Notes: generated by a model not told the origin, from the letters alone. 20,470 nucleotides of DNA from Rhodobacteraceae bacterium UBA3069 (GCA_002366795.1 DFBX01000059.1:1-20470); one strand, 5' to 3'; shown: positions 1 through 8,285, counted from the stretch's first letter. Program-made: numbers and translations.

Positions 1-142
1 TTTCGAGGGATAGGGGTATAACAAAACATTATTTAATCGCCTGATGCTTCCAAAAGGCGATCAATAAACCGGCACTCAGCGGTGAAATTACGTGCAATTT
101 AGCGAAAACCGTTGCCTTCCGCGTGAAACGCAGAAGCGAGCG
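1..142. other. Left-edge non-coding stretch downstream of the Nudix gene
   Basis: No gene with family resemblance is visible here. The first ~100 bases are richer in A/T than the coding DNA that follows. A 6-bp inverted repeat (ATCGCC at 36-41, GGCGAT at 56-61, 14-nt loop) lies beyond the end of the minus-strand argJ-mutT operon and is followed on that strand by an A/T-rich stretch. It could be a weak terminator, but the stem is short and there is no clean T-run. Confidence 0.3.
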
Positions 143-541
143 TCAGAGCCAATCGCGCAGGATCGGTATCAGCGGAATATCGGCAGGCGGCATCGGATAG
201 TCTCGCAACTCGGGTGGGCGCACCCATTTCAAGGTCTGCTCCTCTTGCGGCTGCACGATCCCTTCCCATTTGCGGCAGGCGAACAGAGGCATCAGCAGGT
301 GGAAATCATCATAGGCGTGGCTTGCAAAGGTCAGCGGGGCAAGGCAGGATTGCCAAGTGTCGATGTCCAACTCCTCCTTCAACTCGCGGATCAGAGCGGC
401 TTCGGGGGTTTCCCCCGCCTCTACTTTGCCGCCGGGAAACTCCCAAAGCCCGGCCATGGATTTGCCCTCTGGCCGTTGGGCCAGAAGGATCCGCCCATCG
501 GAATCGACAAGGGCGACAGCGGAAACAAGAAGCATCTTCAC
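143..541 (-). CDS. mutT: Nudix hydrolase, MutT-type (8-oxo-dGTP diphosphatase-like)
   Basis: The 132-residue cytoplasmic protein is a single Nudix domain, probably hydrolysing oxidised or unwanted nucleoside triphosphates such as 8-oxo-dGTP to monophosphate and pyrophosphate. The Nudix box is plain: GGKVEAGETPE, then RELKEEL with the metal-binding RE..EE residues. The conserved glycine near the end of the box is Asp (EELDI). The C-terminal part has the MutT-like LKWVRPPELRDYPMPPAD stretch. I chose the GTG at 541 because it overlaps the argJ stop in a GTGA arrangement, which suggests translational coupling; an ATG two codons later is the alternative. A longer reading upstream would run through argJ and lacks family resemblance. 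It is the last gene of the isomerase-argJ-mutT operon. The substrate is inferred from family; the Nudix call is firm. Confidence 0.88.
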   Translation of the reverse strand: MKMLLVSAVALVDSDGRILLAQRPEGKSMAGLWEFPGGKVEAGETPEAALIRELKEELDIDTWQSCLAPLTFASHAYDDFHLLMPLFACRKWEGIVQPQEEQTLKWVRPPELRDYPMPPADIPLIPILRDWL

Positions 542-1767
542 GAGCGGTAATCCGCGTTGATCGAAATGTAGCCATGGGTCAGATCGCAGGTCCATACGGT
601 GGATGCGCCGCTGCCCAACCCCAAGTCTACGGTGATCGACAGGTATTGCTGTTTCATATAGGCGCCACCGTCGTCTTCGCTGTACCCGGGGGCAACCCAC
701 CCGTTTTCGGCAACCAGAATATCTCCAAAGCGGATGGTCAGCTTGTCCCGATCCGCCGCGGCACCCGATTTACCGATGGCCATGACAACGCGGCCCCAAT
801 TCGGGTCTTCGCCAGCGATGGCGGTCTTGACCAGCGGCGAATTGGCGATGGACATGGCGTGGATGCGCGCATCGGAATCCGAGGCGGCGCCGGTCACGTT
901 CACTTCGACGAACTTGGTCGCGCCTTCGCCGTCGCGCACGACCTGATGCGCAAGGTCCAGCATGACACCGTGCAGTACCTCGCGAAATTCGGTATTTCCG
1001 GCACTGATCGTGACGCCCGAAGCCCCCGTCGCGGCCATAAGCAGCGTGTCCGAAGTCGAGGTGTCGCTATCCACCGTGATGCTGTTGAATGTGCGTTCGT
1101 TCAGGTCGGACAGCATGGCTTGCAGGTCAGCGCGGGCGATTTCCGCATCGGTGAAGATATAGACCAGCATCGTTGCCATATCCGGCGCGATCATGCCGGA
1201 CCCTTTGGCGATGCCCGCGATCTTGACGGGTTTGCCCGCGATTTCGACCTCGGCCATAGCGCCCTTGGGGAAAGTGTCCGTGGTCATGATGGCGCGGGCC
1301 GCGTCAGAGATGCCGTTTGGCGACAGGTTAGCGGCCAGTTCTTCGATCTTGGTGGTGATGCGGGCGTGGGGCATCGGCTCGCCGATCACCCCGGTGGAGG
1401 AAGAAAAGACGCGTCGTTCCGGCAGGCCCAATGCGCCCGCCACGGCGGCGGTCACAGCATGGGTCGCCTCGACCCCGCTGCGGCCAGTGAAGGCGTTGGA
1501 ATTGCCTGAATTCACGATGATCGCCGCGCCTTTGTCGCTTTCAAGGCCGATCTTTTCCTGACAATCCAGAACCGGCGCGGACCGCGTGGCCGAACGGGTG
1601 AACACCCCGGCGATCACGGTGCCGGAGATCATGCGGGCCAGCATTACATCGGTGCGGTCCTTGTATTTCACGCCTGCTTTGGCGGTGGCGAATTCGACGC
1701 CGTCGATTTCGGGCAACGCGGGAAATGCGGCGGGTGCCAGCGGCGAAACTGCCAAAGCCTTACCCAT
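538..1767 (-). CDS. argJ: Bifunctional glutamate N-acetyltransferase / amino-acid acetyltransferase ArgJ
   Basis: ArgJ moves the acetyl group from N-acetylornithine to glutamate in the cyclic arginine pathway, and bifunctional forms also use acetyl-CoA. The 409-residue product has the usual length. The proenzyme cleavage motif is intact: KGSGMIAPDMATML with the nucleophilic Thr at residue 199, where autocleavage would yield alpha and beta chains. The NSGNSNAFTG stretch (86-95) and the C-terminal DLTHGYISINADYRS are family hallmarks. The ATG at 1767 is preceded by GGAG at good spacing, 2 bp after the stop of the upstream isomerase gene; the 3' end overlaps the Nudix start by 4 bp. Whether it also has acetyl-CoA-dependent synthase activity cannot be told from sequence alone. 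Confidence 0.96.
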   Translation of the reverse strand: MGKALAVSPLAPAAFPALPEIDGVEFATAKAGVKYKDRTDVMLARMISGTVIAGVFTRSATRSAPVLDCQEKIGLESDKGAAIIVNSGNSNAFTGRSGVEATHAVTAAVAGALGLPERRVFSSSTGVIGEPMPHARITTKIEELAANLSPNGISDAARAIMTTDTFPKGAMAEVEIAGKPVKIAGIAKGSGMIAPDMATMLVYIFTDAEIARADLQAMLSDLNERTFNSITVDSDTSTSDTLLMAATGASGVTISAGNTEFREVLHGVMLDLAHQVVRDGEGATKFVEVNVTGAASDSDARIHAMSIANSPLVKTAIAGEDPNWGRVVMAIGKSGAAADRDKLTIRFGDILVAENGWVAPGYSEDDGGAYMKQQYLSITVDLGLGSGASTVWTCDLTHGYISINADYRS

Positions 1768-1769
1768 GT

Positions 1770-2621
1770 CTATTGCTCCAGAAGGTCAGTGTTTTTGAGG
1801 ATGGCCGGGTCGATTGCCTCGGTCGACTTCCTGTCGATTGTGGCGGCCTTTTCAAGCGTTTTGATGTAATCCTCGACGGCTTTTTGTTGCACGTCCATTT
1901 CCAGTTCTGCGCGGACCTCGTCCAACGCGGGAACGTCTTGGAAACGGGTGTCGTTCAACTTGATGACGTGCCAGCCGAACCGGGTTTGAACCGGCACGGA
2001 AACCTCGTCCTTTTCAAGGGCCACCACGGCCTCTTCGAAGGGGGCGACCATCATGCCCGGACCGAACCAACCAAGCGTGCCGCCGGTCGGACCGGAGGGG
2101 CCGGTCGATTTGGACTTGGCGGTTTCGGCGAAATCCGCGCCTGCTTCCAACTCGGCGATGATCGCCTTGGCCTCTTCCTCGGTCTCGACCAGAATGTGCG
2201 AGGCGTTGTATTCGCGCGTCGGTTCGGCTTGGGCGAATTTCGCCTCGTACGCGGCTTGAAGCGCCTCTTCGGTTACTGCTGTTTCGCTGTAGTCGCGCAC
2301 TGTCTGACCCGCAATCATCGCGCGTTCCTGGTTTTCCAGCGACAGGCGCACATCGGCGGGCACGGCGCCCGTGTAGGCATCGGAGAGCAGAATCTGTTGC
2401 GTCAGCTGGTCAAGGATTCCCTTGAACAAAACGTCATCGGGCATCGAGGTGAACTGTTCGGGCAAGGATGCGCGGGCGACGATCATATGACCCACGGTGA
2501 TGTCCTTGCCGTTCACCGTTGCAACGACAGTCGATGCGGAGGGGGTGTCCTTGGCCATGGCCGGAAAGGCCAAGGTAAAGGAAAGCGCGGCAGATGCCAC
2601 AAAAGTGAGGGATTTACGCAT
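1770..2621 (-). CDS. Periplasmic parvulin-type peptidyl-prolyl cis-trans isomerase (SurA/PrsA-like)
   Basis: The 283-residue product begins with a Sec signal peptide (basic MRK, hydrophobic stretch to about residue 20, AMA|KD cleavage near 23). It therefore acts in the periplasm, catalysing prolyl isomerisation and assisting folding of exported proteins. An N-terminal helical chaperone-like part (about 30-130) precedes the parvulin domain (about 136-222), recognised by NASHILVETEEEA, GADFAETAKSKS, GGTLGWFGPGMMVAPFE and TRFGWHVIKL. A charged helical tail follows. The ATG at 2621 is preceded by AAGGA; longer readings lack a signal peptide. It is the first gene of the minus-strand operon with argJ and mutT and is divergent from secA, which fits a shared role in export and folding. 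It is shorter than classical SurA and has one parvulin domain. Confidence 0.93.
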   Translation of the reverse strand: MRKSLTFVASAALSFTLAFPAMAKDTPSASTVVATVNGKDITVGHMIVARASLPEQFTSMPDDVLFKGILDQLTQQILLSDAYTGAVPADVRLSLENQERAMIAGQTVRDYSETAVTEEALQAAYEAKFAQAEPTREYNASHILVETEEEAKAIIAELEAGADFAETAKSKSTGPSGPTGGTLGWFGPGMMVAPFEEAVVALEKDEVSVPVQTRFGWHVIKLNDTRFQDVPALDEVRAELEMDVQQKAVEDYIKTLEKAATIDRKSTEAIDPAILKNTDLLEQ

Positions 2622-2660
2622 GGGTTCTGTCCTTTGCTGAGCCCTGTCAGGCCCTATACG

Positions 2661-2689
2661 TTGACACTGCTGTGGCCGCCCCTTACATC
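2661..2689 (+). promoter_or_regulatory. Candidate sigma-70-type promoter for secA
   Basis: A perfect TTGACA (-35) at 2661-2666 is followed after 17 bp by TACATC at 2684-2689, which matches the -10 consensus in only three of six positions. It lies about 107 bp upstream of the secA start in the divergent intergenic region. The exact -35 and ideal spacing make it the best candidate there; the weak -10 limits confidence. Confidence 0.45.
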
Positions 2690-2722
2690 GCCTTGAGGCG
2701 TTAAAGGCAGCCCGTTTGAGCT

Positions 2723-2751
2723 TTTGTAGGCGCAAGGCGACACACGGGCAA
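2723..2751 (-). promoter_or_regulatory. Candidate promoter for the isomerase-argJ-mutT operon
   Basis: Reading the minus strand, TTGCCC (2751-2746) and TACAAA (2728-2723) are separated by 17 bp, each matching four of six consensus bases. The site is about 100 bp upstream of the isomerase ATG and would overlap the early leader of secA. This is inference from consensus only. Confidence 0.3.
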
Positions 2752-2795
2752 GCAGATGCCGCGCACGATGTTGTAAATGACCGATCGGATAGAAA

Positions 2796-5504
2796 ATGCT
2801 GGGCTTCGGAACTCTCGCCAAAAAGGTCTTCGGCACGCCAAATGACCGCAAGATCAAGGCGACACGCCCGCTGGTTGCTAAAATCAATGCTTTGGAGCCA
2901 GAATTCGAGGCCTTGAGCGATGAGGGCTTGCAGCAAAAGACCGAGGAATTCCGCGACCGCATCGCCAAGGGCGAGACGCTGGACCAGATATTGCCCGAAG
3001 CCTTCGCCAACTGCCGCGAGGCAGCAAAGCGCGCGTTGGGTCTGCGCGCCTTCGACACGCAGCTTATGGGCGGTATCTTTCTGCATCAGGGCAACATTGC
3101 CGAGATGAAGACGGGCGAGGGCAAGACCCTTGTCGCCACCTTCGCGGCCTATCTGAATGCCATCGGTGGCAAGGGCGTACATGTTGTGACGGTCAACGAT
3201 TACCTCGCCCGCCGCGACGCGGAATGGATGAGCAAGGTTTACGCGATGCTAGGCCTGACCACCGGGGTCGTGATCCCCAAGCAGCCCGACGAAGAAAAGC
3301 GAGCCGCCTATCTAAGCGACATTACCTATGCCACAAATAACGAGCTTGGCTTTGACTACCTGCGCGACAACGGCAAATCCGAACTGTCGCACATGGTGCA
3401 GCGCAAGCATAATTTTGCCATCGTTGACGAAGTTGACAGTATCCTGATCGACGAAGCGCGGACCCCGCTGATCATTTCTGGCCCCGCGCAGGACCGCACC
3501 CATCTGTATCAGGAAGTGGACAAGTTGATCCCCTTGTTGACCGATGAACATTTCGAGATGGACGAGAAAGCGCGCAGCGCGACCTTTACCGAGGTGGGCA
3601 ACGAATTCATCGAGGAGCAGTTGAAAAAGGCGGGCCTTCTCGATGAGGACGCATCGCTTTACGATCCGGCCAGTTCGACCCTTGTTCACCACGTCAATCA
3701 GGGGCTTCGCGCGCACAAGTTGTTCCTGAAGGACCGCGATTACATCCTGCGCAATGGCAAGGTGATGCTGATCGACGAATTCACCGGTCGGATGATGGAC
3801 GGCCGCCGCCTGTCCCAGGGTTTGCACCAGGCGATCGAAGCCAAGGAAGGCGTGAACATCGAACCAGAAAGCGTGACGCTGGCGCAGGTCACGTTCCAGA
3901 ACTACTTCCGCCTTTATGATAAGCTGTCCGGCATGACCGGCACCGCGACGACCGAGGCCGAGGAATTCATGGAAATCTACGGTTTGGGCGTGGTCGAAGT
4001 GCCCACCAACCGTCCCATTGCCCGGATCGACCGCGACGATGCCGTCTATCGCACCGTGCGCGAGAAATTCGAAGCGATTGTCGAGGCGATCCGCCGTGCC
4101 AATGAAAAGGGTCAGCCGATCCTTGTCGGCACCACCTCGATCGAGAAATCGGAATACCTTAGCCAGCTTCTGACCGAAGCGGGCATCAAGCATGACGTTC
4201 TGAACGCCCGCCAGCACGAGCGCGAGGCGCAGATCGTTGGCGATGCGGGCAAGTTCGGCGCAGTGACCATCGCCACCAACATGGCTGGTCGCGGCACCGA
4301 CATTCAGCTTGGCGGCAGCGTCGAATTGAAGGTGCAAGAGGCGCTGGACGCCGACCCCGAAGCAAATCCTGCCGAATTGCGCGCGCGTATCGAAGCAGAA
4401 CACGCGGATGAAAAACAAAAGGTTCTGGATGCCGGCGGCCTGTATGTTCTGGCCACCGAGCGGCATGAAAGCCGCCGCATCGACAACCAGTTGCGCGGCC
4501 GTTCAGGCCGTCAGGGCGATTCGGGTAAATCCGCGTTTTTCCTGAGCCTCGAAGATGACCTGATGCGGATTTTCGGGTCTGAACGCCTTGAAAAAGTTCT
4601 GTCCTCTCTTGGCATGAAAGAGGGCGAGGCAATCATTCACCCGTGGGTCAACAAATCGCTGGCGCGTGCGCAGGCCAAGGTCGAGGCGCGCAACTTCGAC
4701 CTTCGCAAGCAATTGCTGAAGTTCGACGATGTGATGAACGACCAGCGCAAGGTGATCTTTGGTCAGCGGCTTGAAGTGATGGAGGCGCAGGACCTGTCCG
4801 AAATCGTCAAGGACATGCGCGAACAGGTGATCGATGACCTAGTGACCGAACACATGCCGCCAAAGGCCTATGCGGATCAGTGGGATGTCGAGGGGCTGTA
4901 TGCCGGTGTTCTGGACCGGCTGAACCTAGACGTGCCGGTGATTGCATGGGCTGCCGAAGAAGGGGTGGACGACGATGCTATCGCCGAGCGTCTGGAAGAG
5001 GCGGCTGAGGCGATGATGGCTGAAAAGGCAGAAGCATTCGGCCCCGAAAACATGCGCCAGATCGAAAAGCAGGTGCTGCTGAACATCATCGACAGCAAGT
5101 GGCAGGAACACCTGCAAACGCTAGAACATCTGCGTTCGGTCGTGGGCTTCCGTGGCTATGCGCAGCGTGACCCGCTGAACGAATACAAGACCGAGGCGTT
5201 CCAGTTGTTCGAACAAATGCTCGACGGCCTGCGCGAGGATGTGACCAAGCAGTTGTCGCGTATCCGTCCGCTGACCGAGGAAGAGCAGCGGGAAATGCTG
5301 GCCCAGATGACGCAGAAAAACGCGGCGCACGAGGCAGAACTTGACGATCCCAGCCATGCAGAGCCCGTTCAAGGTGCTGTCGGTGAAGCGCGCGAAGGCT
5401 TTGACGAGAACGATCCGGCGACCTGGGGCAACCCAAGCCGGAACGAGCCTTGCCCCTGCGGATCGGGCAAGAAGTTCAAGCATTGTCACGGCCGTCTGGC
5501 CTGA
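2796..5504 (+). CDS. secA: Preprotein translocase ATPase SecA
   Basis: SecA is the ATPase motor that drives unfolded preproteins through SecYEG at the inner membrane. The 902-residue product matches the usual length (about 900). Visible motifs in order are the N-terminal MLGFGTLAKKVFG, Walker A GEGKT (107-111), the DEVDSILIDEARTPLIISGP motor region with DEVD at 211-214, the second-half ATPase motifs NMAGRGTDIQLGG and DNQLRGRSGRQGDSG, and a C-terminal zinc-binding SEC-C tail with Cys886, Cys888, Cys897 and His898 (CPCGSGKKFKHCH), used in SecB and lipid contact. The ATG at 2796 has only a weak ribosome-binding site (CGGAT). It is divergent from the periplasmic isomerase gene. No damage is visible. 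Confidence 0.98.
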   Translation: MLGFGTLAKKVFGTPNDRKIKATRPLVAKINALEPEFEALSDEGLQQKTEEFRDRIAKGETLDQILPEAFANCREAAKRALGLRAFDTQLMGGIFLHQGNIAEMKTGEGKTLVATFAAYLNAIGGKGVHVVTVNDYLARRDAEWMSKVYAMLGLTTGVVIPKQPDEEKRAAYLSDITYATNNELGFDYLRDNGKSELSHMVQRKHNFAIVDEVDSILIDEARTPLIISGPAQDRTHLYQEVDKLIPLLTDEHFEMDEKARSATFTEVGNEFIEEQLKKAGLLDEDASLYDPASSTLVHHVNQGLRAHKLFLKDRDYILRNGKVMLIDEFTGRMMDGRRLSQGLHQAIEAKEGVNIEPESVTLAQVTFQNYFRLYDKLSGMTGTATTEAEEFMEIYGLGVVEVPTNRPIARIDRDDAVYRTVREKFEAIVEAIRRANEKGQPILVGTTSIEKSEYLSQLLTEAGIKHDVLNARQHEREAQIVGDAGKFGAVTIATNMAGRGTDIQLGGSVELKVQEALDADPEANPAELRARIEAEHADEKQKVLDAGGLYVLATERHESRRIDNQLRGRSGRQGDSGKSAFFLSLEDDLMRIFGSERLEKVLSSLGMKEGEAIIHPWVNKSLARAQAKVEARNFDLRKQLLKFDDVMNDQRKVIFGQRLEVMEAQDLSEIVKDMREQVIDDLVTEHMPPKAYADQWDVEGLYAGVLDRLNLDVPVIAWAAEEGVDDDAIAERLEEAAEAMMAEKAEAFGPENMRQIEKQVLLNIIDSKWQEHLQTLEHLRSVVGFRGYAQRDPLNEYKTEAFQLFEQMLDGLREDVTKQLSRIRPLTEEEQREMLAQMTQKNAAHEAELDDPSHAEPVQGAVGEAREGFDENDPATWGNPSRNEPCPCGSGKKFKHCHGRLA

Positions 5505-5515
5505 TCCAACGGATC
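5503..5515 (+). terminator. Weak stem-loop at the secA stop codon
   Basis: GATCC-AAC-GGATC forms a perfect 5-bp stem with a 3-nt loop, overlapping the secA stop codon and followed by TTTC. It is short and the T-run is poor, so it is at best a partial terminator. Confidence 0.2.
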
Positions 5516-5619
5516 TTTCACCATTAAATGCGTGACCGCTTTTCAACCGAAGCAGTCACAGCATGGCCCAATTGACTCCGCTCGGTTGCCACACGCTGGC
5601 CGCTTTTCAGGATCATGTT

Positions 5620-5635
5620 CTAACCAAACCTTAAC
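5620..5635 (+). promoter_or_regulatory. CtrA-like box (CTAA-N7-TTAAC)
   Basis: CTAA, seven bases (CCAAACC), then TTAAC match the alphaproteobacterial CtrA consensus TTAA-N7-TTAAC at all but one position. The box ends 16 bp before the ATG at 5652, so it is too close to act as a normal -35-overlapping activator site for that start. If it is bound, repression or a read-through block is more likely. Confidence 0.3.
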
Positions 5636-5641
5636 AGGTCT

Positions 5642-5647
5642 GGAGGT
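5642..5647 (+). promoter_or_regulatory. Strong ribosome-binding site fixing the start at 5652
   Basis: GGAGGT stands 4 nt before the ATG at 5652. It favours this start over an in-frame upstream reading from 5532 that would add 40 residues without any signal or domain. Confidence 0.7.
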
Positions 5648-5651
5648 AGAC

Positions 5652-6695
5652 ATGATTCCCTTCAATCGCATTCTTCTTGCGGGTGGCACGGTGGCTTCGG
5701 CAGTCGGCATCGGCTTTGTTATGCAAAATTTCAGCCCGACAGGGCCGGGAAGTGCCCCGGTGCAAACCGCCGTGGTGCATCAATCCGTGACAGGCGGTGT
5801 CGCGGTATCCACAATGATCGGCAACCGGGCAGCGATGCGGCCGGTGATCGACGCGACCCATACAGCTGATCCCATGGATGTCACCGATATCGAACTGACG
5901 GCCGGGGATCTGCCCGAAACGAAGCCCGTGACCGGGGGCGGGGAAACGCCCGTGGTGTTGGCCACGCTGGAAAATGATGCTGACCAGCTGACCGCTGCGC
6001 CTTCCAGTCTGGTGGCTACCTGTGATGCCACGATGGAGGCCGCGCCGACGGCGGCGGCCATGGTGGAACTGGCGCTTTCCTCCTGCCTGCCGAATACCCG
6101 CGTGACCTTGCATCATAACGGGCTGATGGCGACTTATGTGACAGGCGCATCGGGCGATCTGGATGTGACGCTTCCCGCCTTGTCGCAACAGGCGTTGTTC
6201 TTGGCGGCCTTCCCTGATGGGACTGGTGCCGTGGCGTCAACGACCGTTTCGGATATTGCTGACTATGACCGCGTGGCTGTTCAATGGCAGGGCGATGAAG
6301 GGTTCCAGCTTCATGCCCGTGAATTCGACGCGGATTATGGAGAAGAAGGCCATGTCTGGTCCGGCGCAACCGGCAGCTTGGGCCATGCAGTTTCCGGCAA
6401 TAGCGGCGTGTTGACACGTTTGGGCGATTTCGATACCGCGGAAACCCTGCGCGCCGAGGTCTATACTTTCCCCACCAACAGCGCCGCCCGCGACGGAGAA
6501 ATCGCGCTGAGCGTCGAGGCGGAATTGACCGAAGCGAACTGCGGCCGCGAGATCGAGGCACAATCCTTGCAGCTTCAGGGCGGTGGCGCGCTGTCTGTTC
6601 GGGATTTGACGCTACAGGTTCCGAGTTGTGACGGGCAGGGTGGCTTTCTTGTGTTGAAAAACCTGCTTCAAGACCTGAAGATCGCGCGCAACTAG
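5652..6695 (+). CDS. Uncharacterised membrane-anchored or exported protein with four cysteines
   Basis: I do not recognise a family domain. The 347-residue product starts with a hydrophobic segment (about residues 7-24) after a short basic N-terminus and has no clear cleavage motif, so it is probably an N-terminal anchor with the rest in the periplasm. Residues 25-120 are low in structure signals and rich in Thr, Val, Pro and Asp. From 121 on it looks like a globular beta-rich domain, with Cys124, Cys145, Cys297 and Cys326; two disulfides are plausible. It ends with a LVLKNLLQDLKIARN helix-like tail. It lies between secA and the PBP-OmpA gene, 28 bp before the latter, so the two are probably co-transcribed. 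Names such as 'translocase' attached to such genes would be guilt by neighbourhood with secA. Function unknown. Confidence 0.85.
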   Translation: MIPFNRILLAGGTVASAVGIGFVMQNFSPTGPGSAPVQTAVVHQSVTGGVAVSTMIGNRAAMRPVIDATHTADPMDVTDIELTAGDLPETKPVTGGGETPVVLATLENDADQLTAAPSSLVATCDATMEAAPTAAAMVELALSSCLPNTRVTLHHNGLMATYVTGASGDLDVTLPALSQQALFLAAFPDGTGAVASTTVSDIADYDRVAVQWQGDEGFQLHAREFDADYGEEGHVWSGATGSLGHAVSGNSGVLTRLGDFDTAETLRAEVYTFPTNSAARDGEIALSVEAELTEANCGREIEAQSLQLQGGGALSVRDLTLQVPSCDGQGGFLVLKNLLQDLKIARN

Positions 6696-6723
6696 GCTTG
6701 CAGCGATCCGGGGGCAGTTTCTG

Positions 6724-8283
6724 ATGCAATCACTTCGTGCGGCGGTCTTCGCCGCACTTTTCCTTTTGGTCCAGACCATTGCTCTTGTCGCGCAGGACAT
6801 CACGCTGACCTCGCGGGATGGCTCGGTCGAGATCACCGGAACCTTCCTTGGGTTCGATGGCGATTTCTATCGGCTGGATACTGTCTATGGTGAATTGACC
6901 GTGGATAGCTCGGGTGTGCTGTGCGAGGGGCCGGCTTGCCCGAACCTGATCGACTACGTTGCCGAGTTGCGCTTTTCCGGCGCTGGCACCATGGGCGAGG
7001 TGCTGCTGCCCGCCCTGGTCGAAGGGTTCGCCCTGCGCAGTGGCCATTCCGCCCGCCGGATCAATGGCGAGGCAGGGTATTTCACCTATGAACTGACGAA
7101 CCGCAATGAAGACCGGCTGGCTGGGCGGTTCCATTTTCGCCTGACCACGACCGACGAAGGCTTTGCCGATTTGATGGCGAACGAGGCCGATATCGTCATG
7201 TCCCTGCGCGAAGTCCGCGCCGAAGAGGCACGGCTCGCGCGCGCGGCGGGAATGGGCGATTTGGGTGCGTCGGGCCGCGGGCGCGTCGTGGCGCTGGATG
7301 CATTGGTGCCGCTTGTGTCGCCTGACAATCCAGTAAGCCAGATCGCCACGCCCGATCTTGCGCGGGTGTTTGCCGGCAAGATCGCGAACTGGAGCGTTCT
7401 GGGCGGGCCGGATGCCCCGATCAGTCTGCACCTGCGGGATCGTAAGACAGGGTTGGGGCAGGCGGTGATGGACCGGCTGTTAAAGCCGATCAGTGCAGAC
7501 CTTGGTGCCGAAGCAGTCGAGCATGAAAACGGCCCGGAACTGGCGCGGATCGTTGCCGCTGATCCCTTTGCCATCGGGTTTGGCAGCGCGTCCGAGACGG
7601 GCAATGCCAAGCGGCTGGCGCTGAGCGGCAGTTGCGGGTTTGCCCTGCCTGCCGTCCGCCGGACCATCAAGACCGAAGATTACCCCCTGACCGCGCCGAT
7701 GTTCCTGTATCTGCCCGCGCGGCGGTTGCCGCAGCTTGGTCGTGAATTCATGACCTATCTGCGGTCCGCGCCCGCGCAATTGGTGATGCGGCGGGCTGGC
7801 TTTACCGATCAGGCCCCTGAAGAGATCGCGATCAATCTTCAGGGTGACCGGTTCGCTAATGCTATTACCTCGGCAGGGGAGGAGACGGGCTTGCGTCAAT
7901 TGCAGGCAATGGTCACCCGGCTGCGCGGTTTCGACCGCCTGTCCACGACCTTTCGGTTCGAGGCCGGTTCAACCCGTCTGGATGCGCAATCGCGTTCCAA
8001 CGTGGAGCAACTGGCACGCGCGCTGGAGGCTGGCACCTATGACGCGCGCGAGCTGTTGTTCGTGGGCTTCAGCGACGGGGACGGATCGGCGACCGCCAAC
8101 CGCGAGATTTCGCGGCGTCGCGCGCTGGCGGTGCAAGAGGCGGTGAAAATGGCCGCCGAGACTGCGAATTTCGACCGCATGACACTGGGCGTCGCCGCCT
8201 TCGGAGAGGCGCTGCCGATGGCTTGCGACGATTCCGCCTGGGGCCGTCAGGTCAACAGGCGGGTCGAGGTCTGGGTAAACTAG
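6724..8283 (+). CDS. Periplasmic PstS-like substrate-binding domain fused to a C-terminal OmpA-like domain
   Basis: The 519-residue product has a signal peptide (hydrophobic 5-20, cleavage near LVAQ|DI). A small beta-rich module with CEGPAC (Cys67, Cys72) spans about 25-75. Residues about 80-355 resemble a phosphate-binding (PstS-type) fold: FSGAGTMGEVLLPALVEGF at 84-102, EADIVMSLRE, ALVPLVSPDNPVS, and LARVFAGKIANWSVLGG. Residues about 405-519 are an OmpA-like peptidoglycan-binding domain: FEAGSTRLDAQSRSNVEQLA, GFSDGDGSATANREISRRRA, and VNRRVEVWV at the end. A protein binding a small ligand while held on peptidoglycan is inferred; no ABC permease genes lie nearby. It probably forms an operon with the preceding four-cysteine gene. 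The ligand is unknown; phosphate is only the family default. Confidence 0.9.
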   Translation: MQSLRAAVFAALFLLVQTIALVAQDITLTSRDGSVEITGTFLGFDGDFYRLDTVYGELTVDSSGVLCEGPACPNLIDYVAELRFSGAGTMGEVLLPALVEGFALRSGHSARRINGEAGYFTYELTNRNEDRLAGRFHFRLTTTDEGFADLMANEADIVMSLREVRAEEARLARAAGMGDLGASGRGRVVALDALVPLVSPDNPVSQIATPDLARVFAGKIANWSVLGGPDAPISLHLRDRKTGLGQAVMDRLLKPISADLGAEAVEHENGPELARIVAADPFAIGFGSASETGNAKRLALSGSCGFALPAVRRTIKTEDYPLTAPMFLYLPARRLPQLGREFMTYLRSAPAQLVMRRAGFTDQAPEEIAINLQGDRFANAITSAGEETGLRQLQAMVTRLRGFDRLSTTFRFEAGSTRLDAQSRSNVEQLARALEAGTYDARELLFVGFSDGDGSATANREISRRRALAVQEAVKMAAETANFDRMTLGVAAFGEALPMACDDSAWGRQVNRRVEVWVN

Positions 8284-8285
8284 GC

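Noticed and set aside
214..1509. Long plus-strand open frame (431 codons) opposite argJ
   Set aside because: It lies antisense to a full ArgJ with intact motifs; its translation is low-complexity Arg/Gly/Ala/His-rich with no domain. This is typical of a shadow frame in GC-rich DNA.
3312..4466. Minus-strand open frame of 384 codons inside secA
   Set aside because: It is antisense to intact secA, with His/Gln/Arg-rich shadow composition.
5532..5651. Possible N-terminal extension of the four-cysteine protein
   Set aside because: The extension has no signal or domain, while GGAGGT 4 nt before the ATG at 5652 and the hydrophobic N-terminus starting there fix the start.
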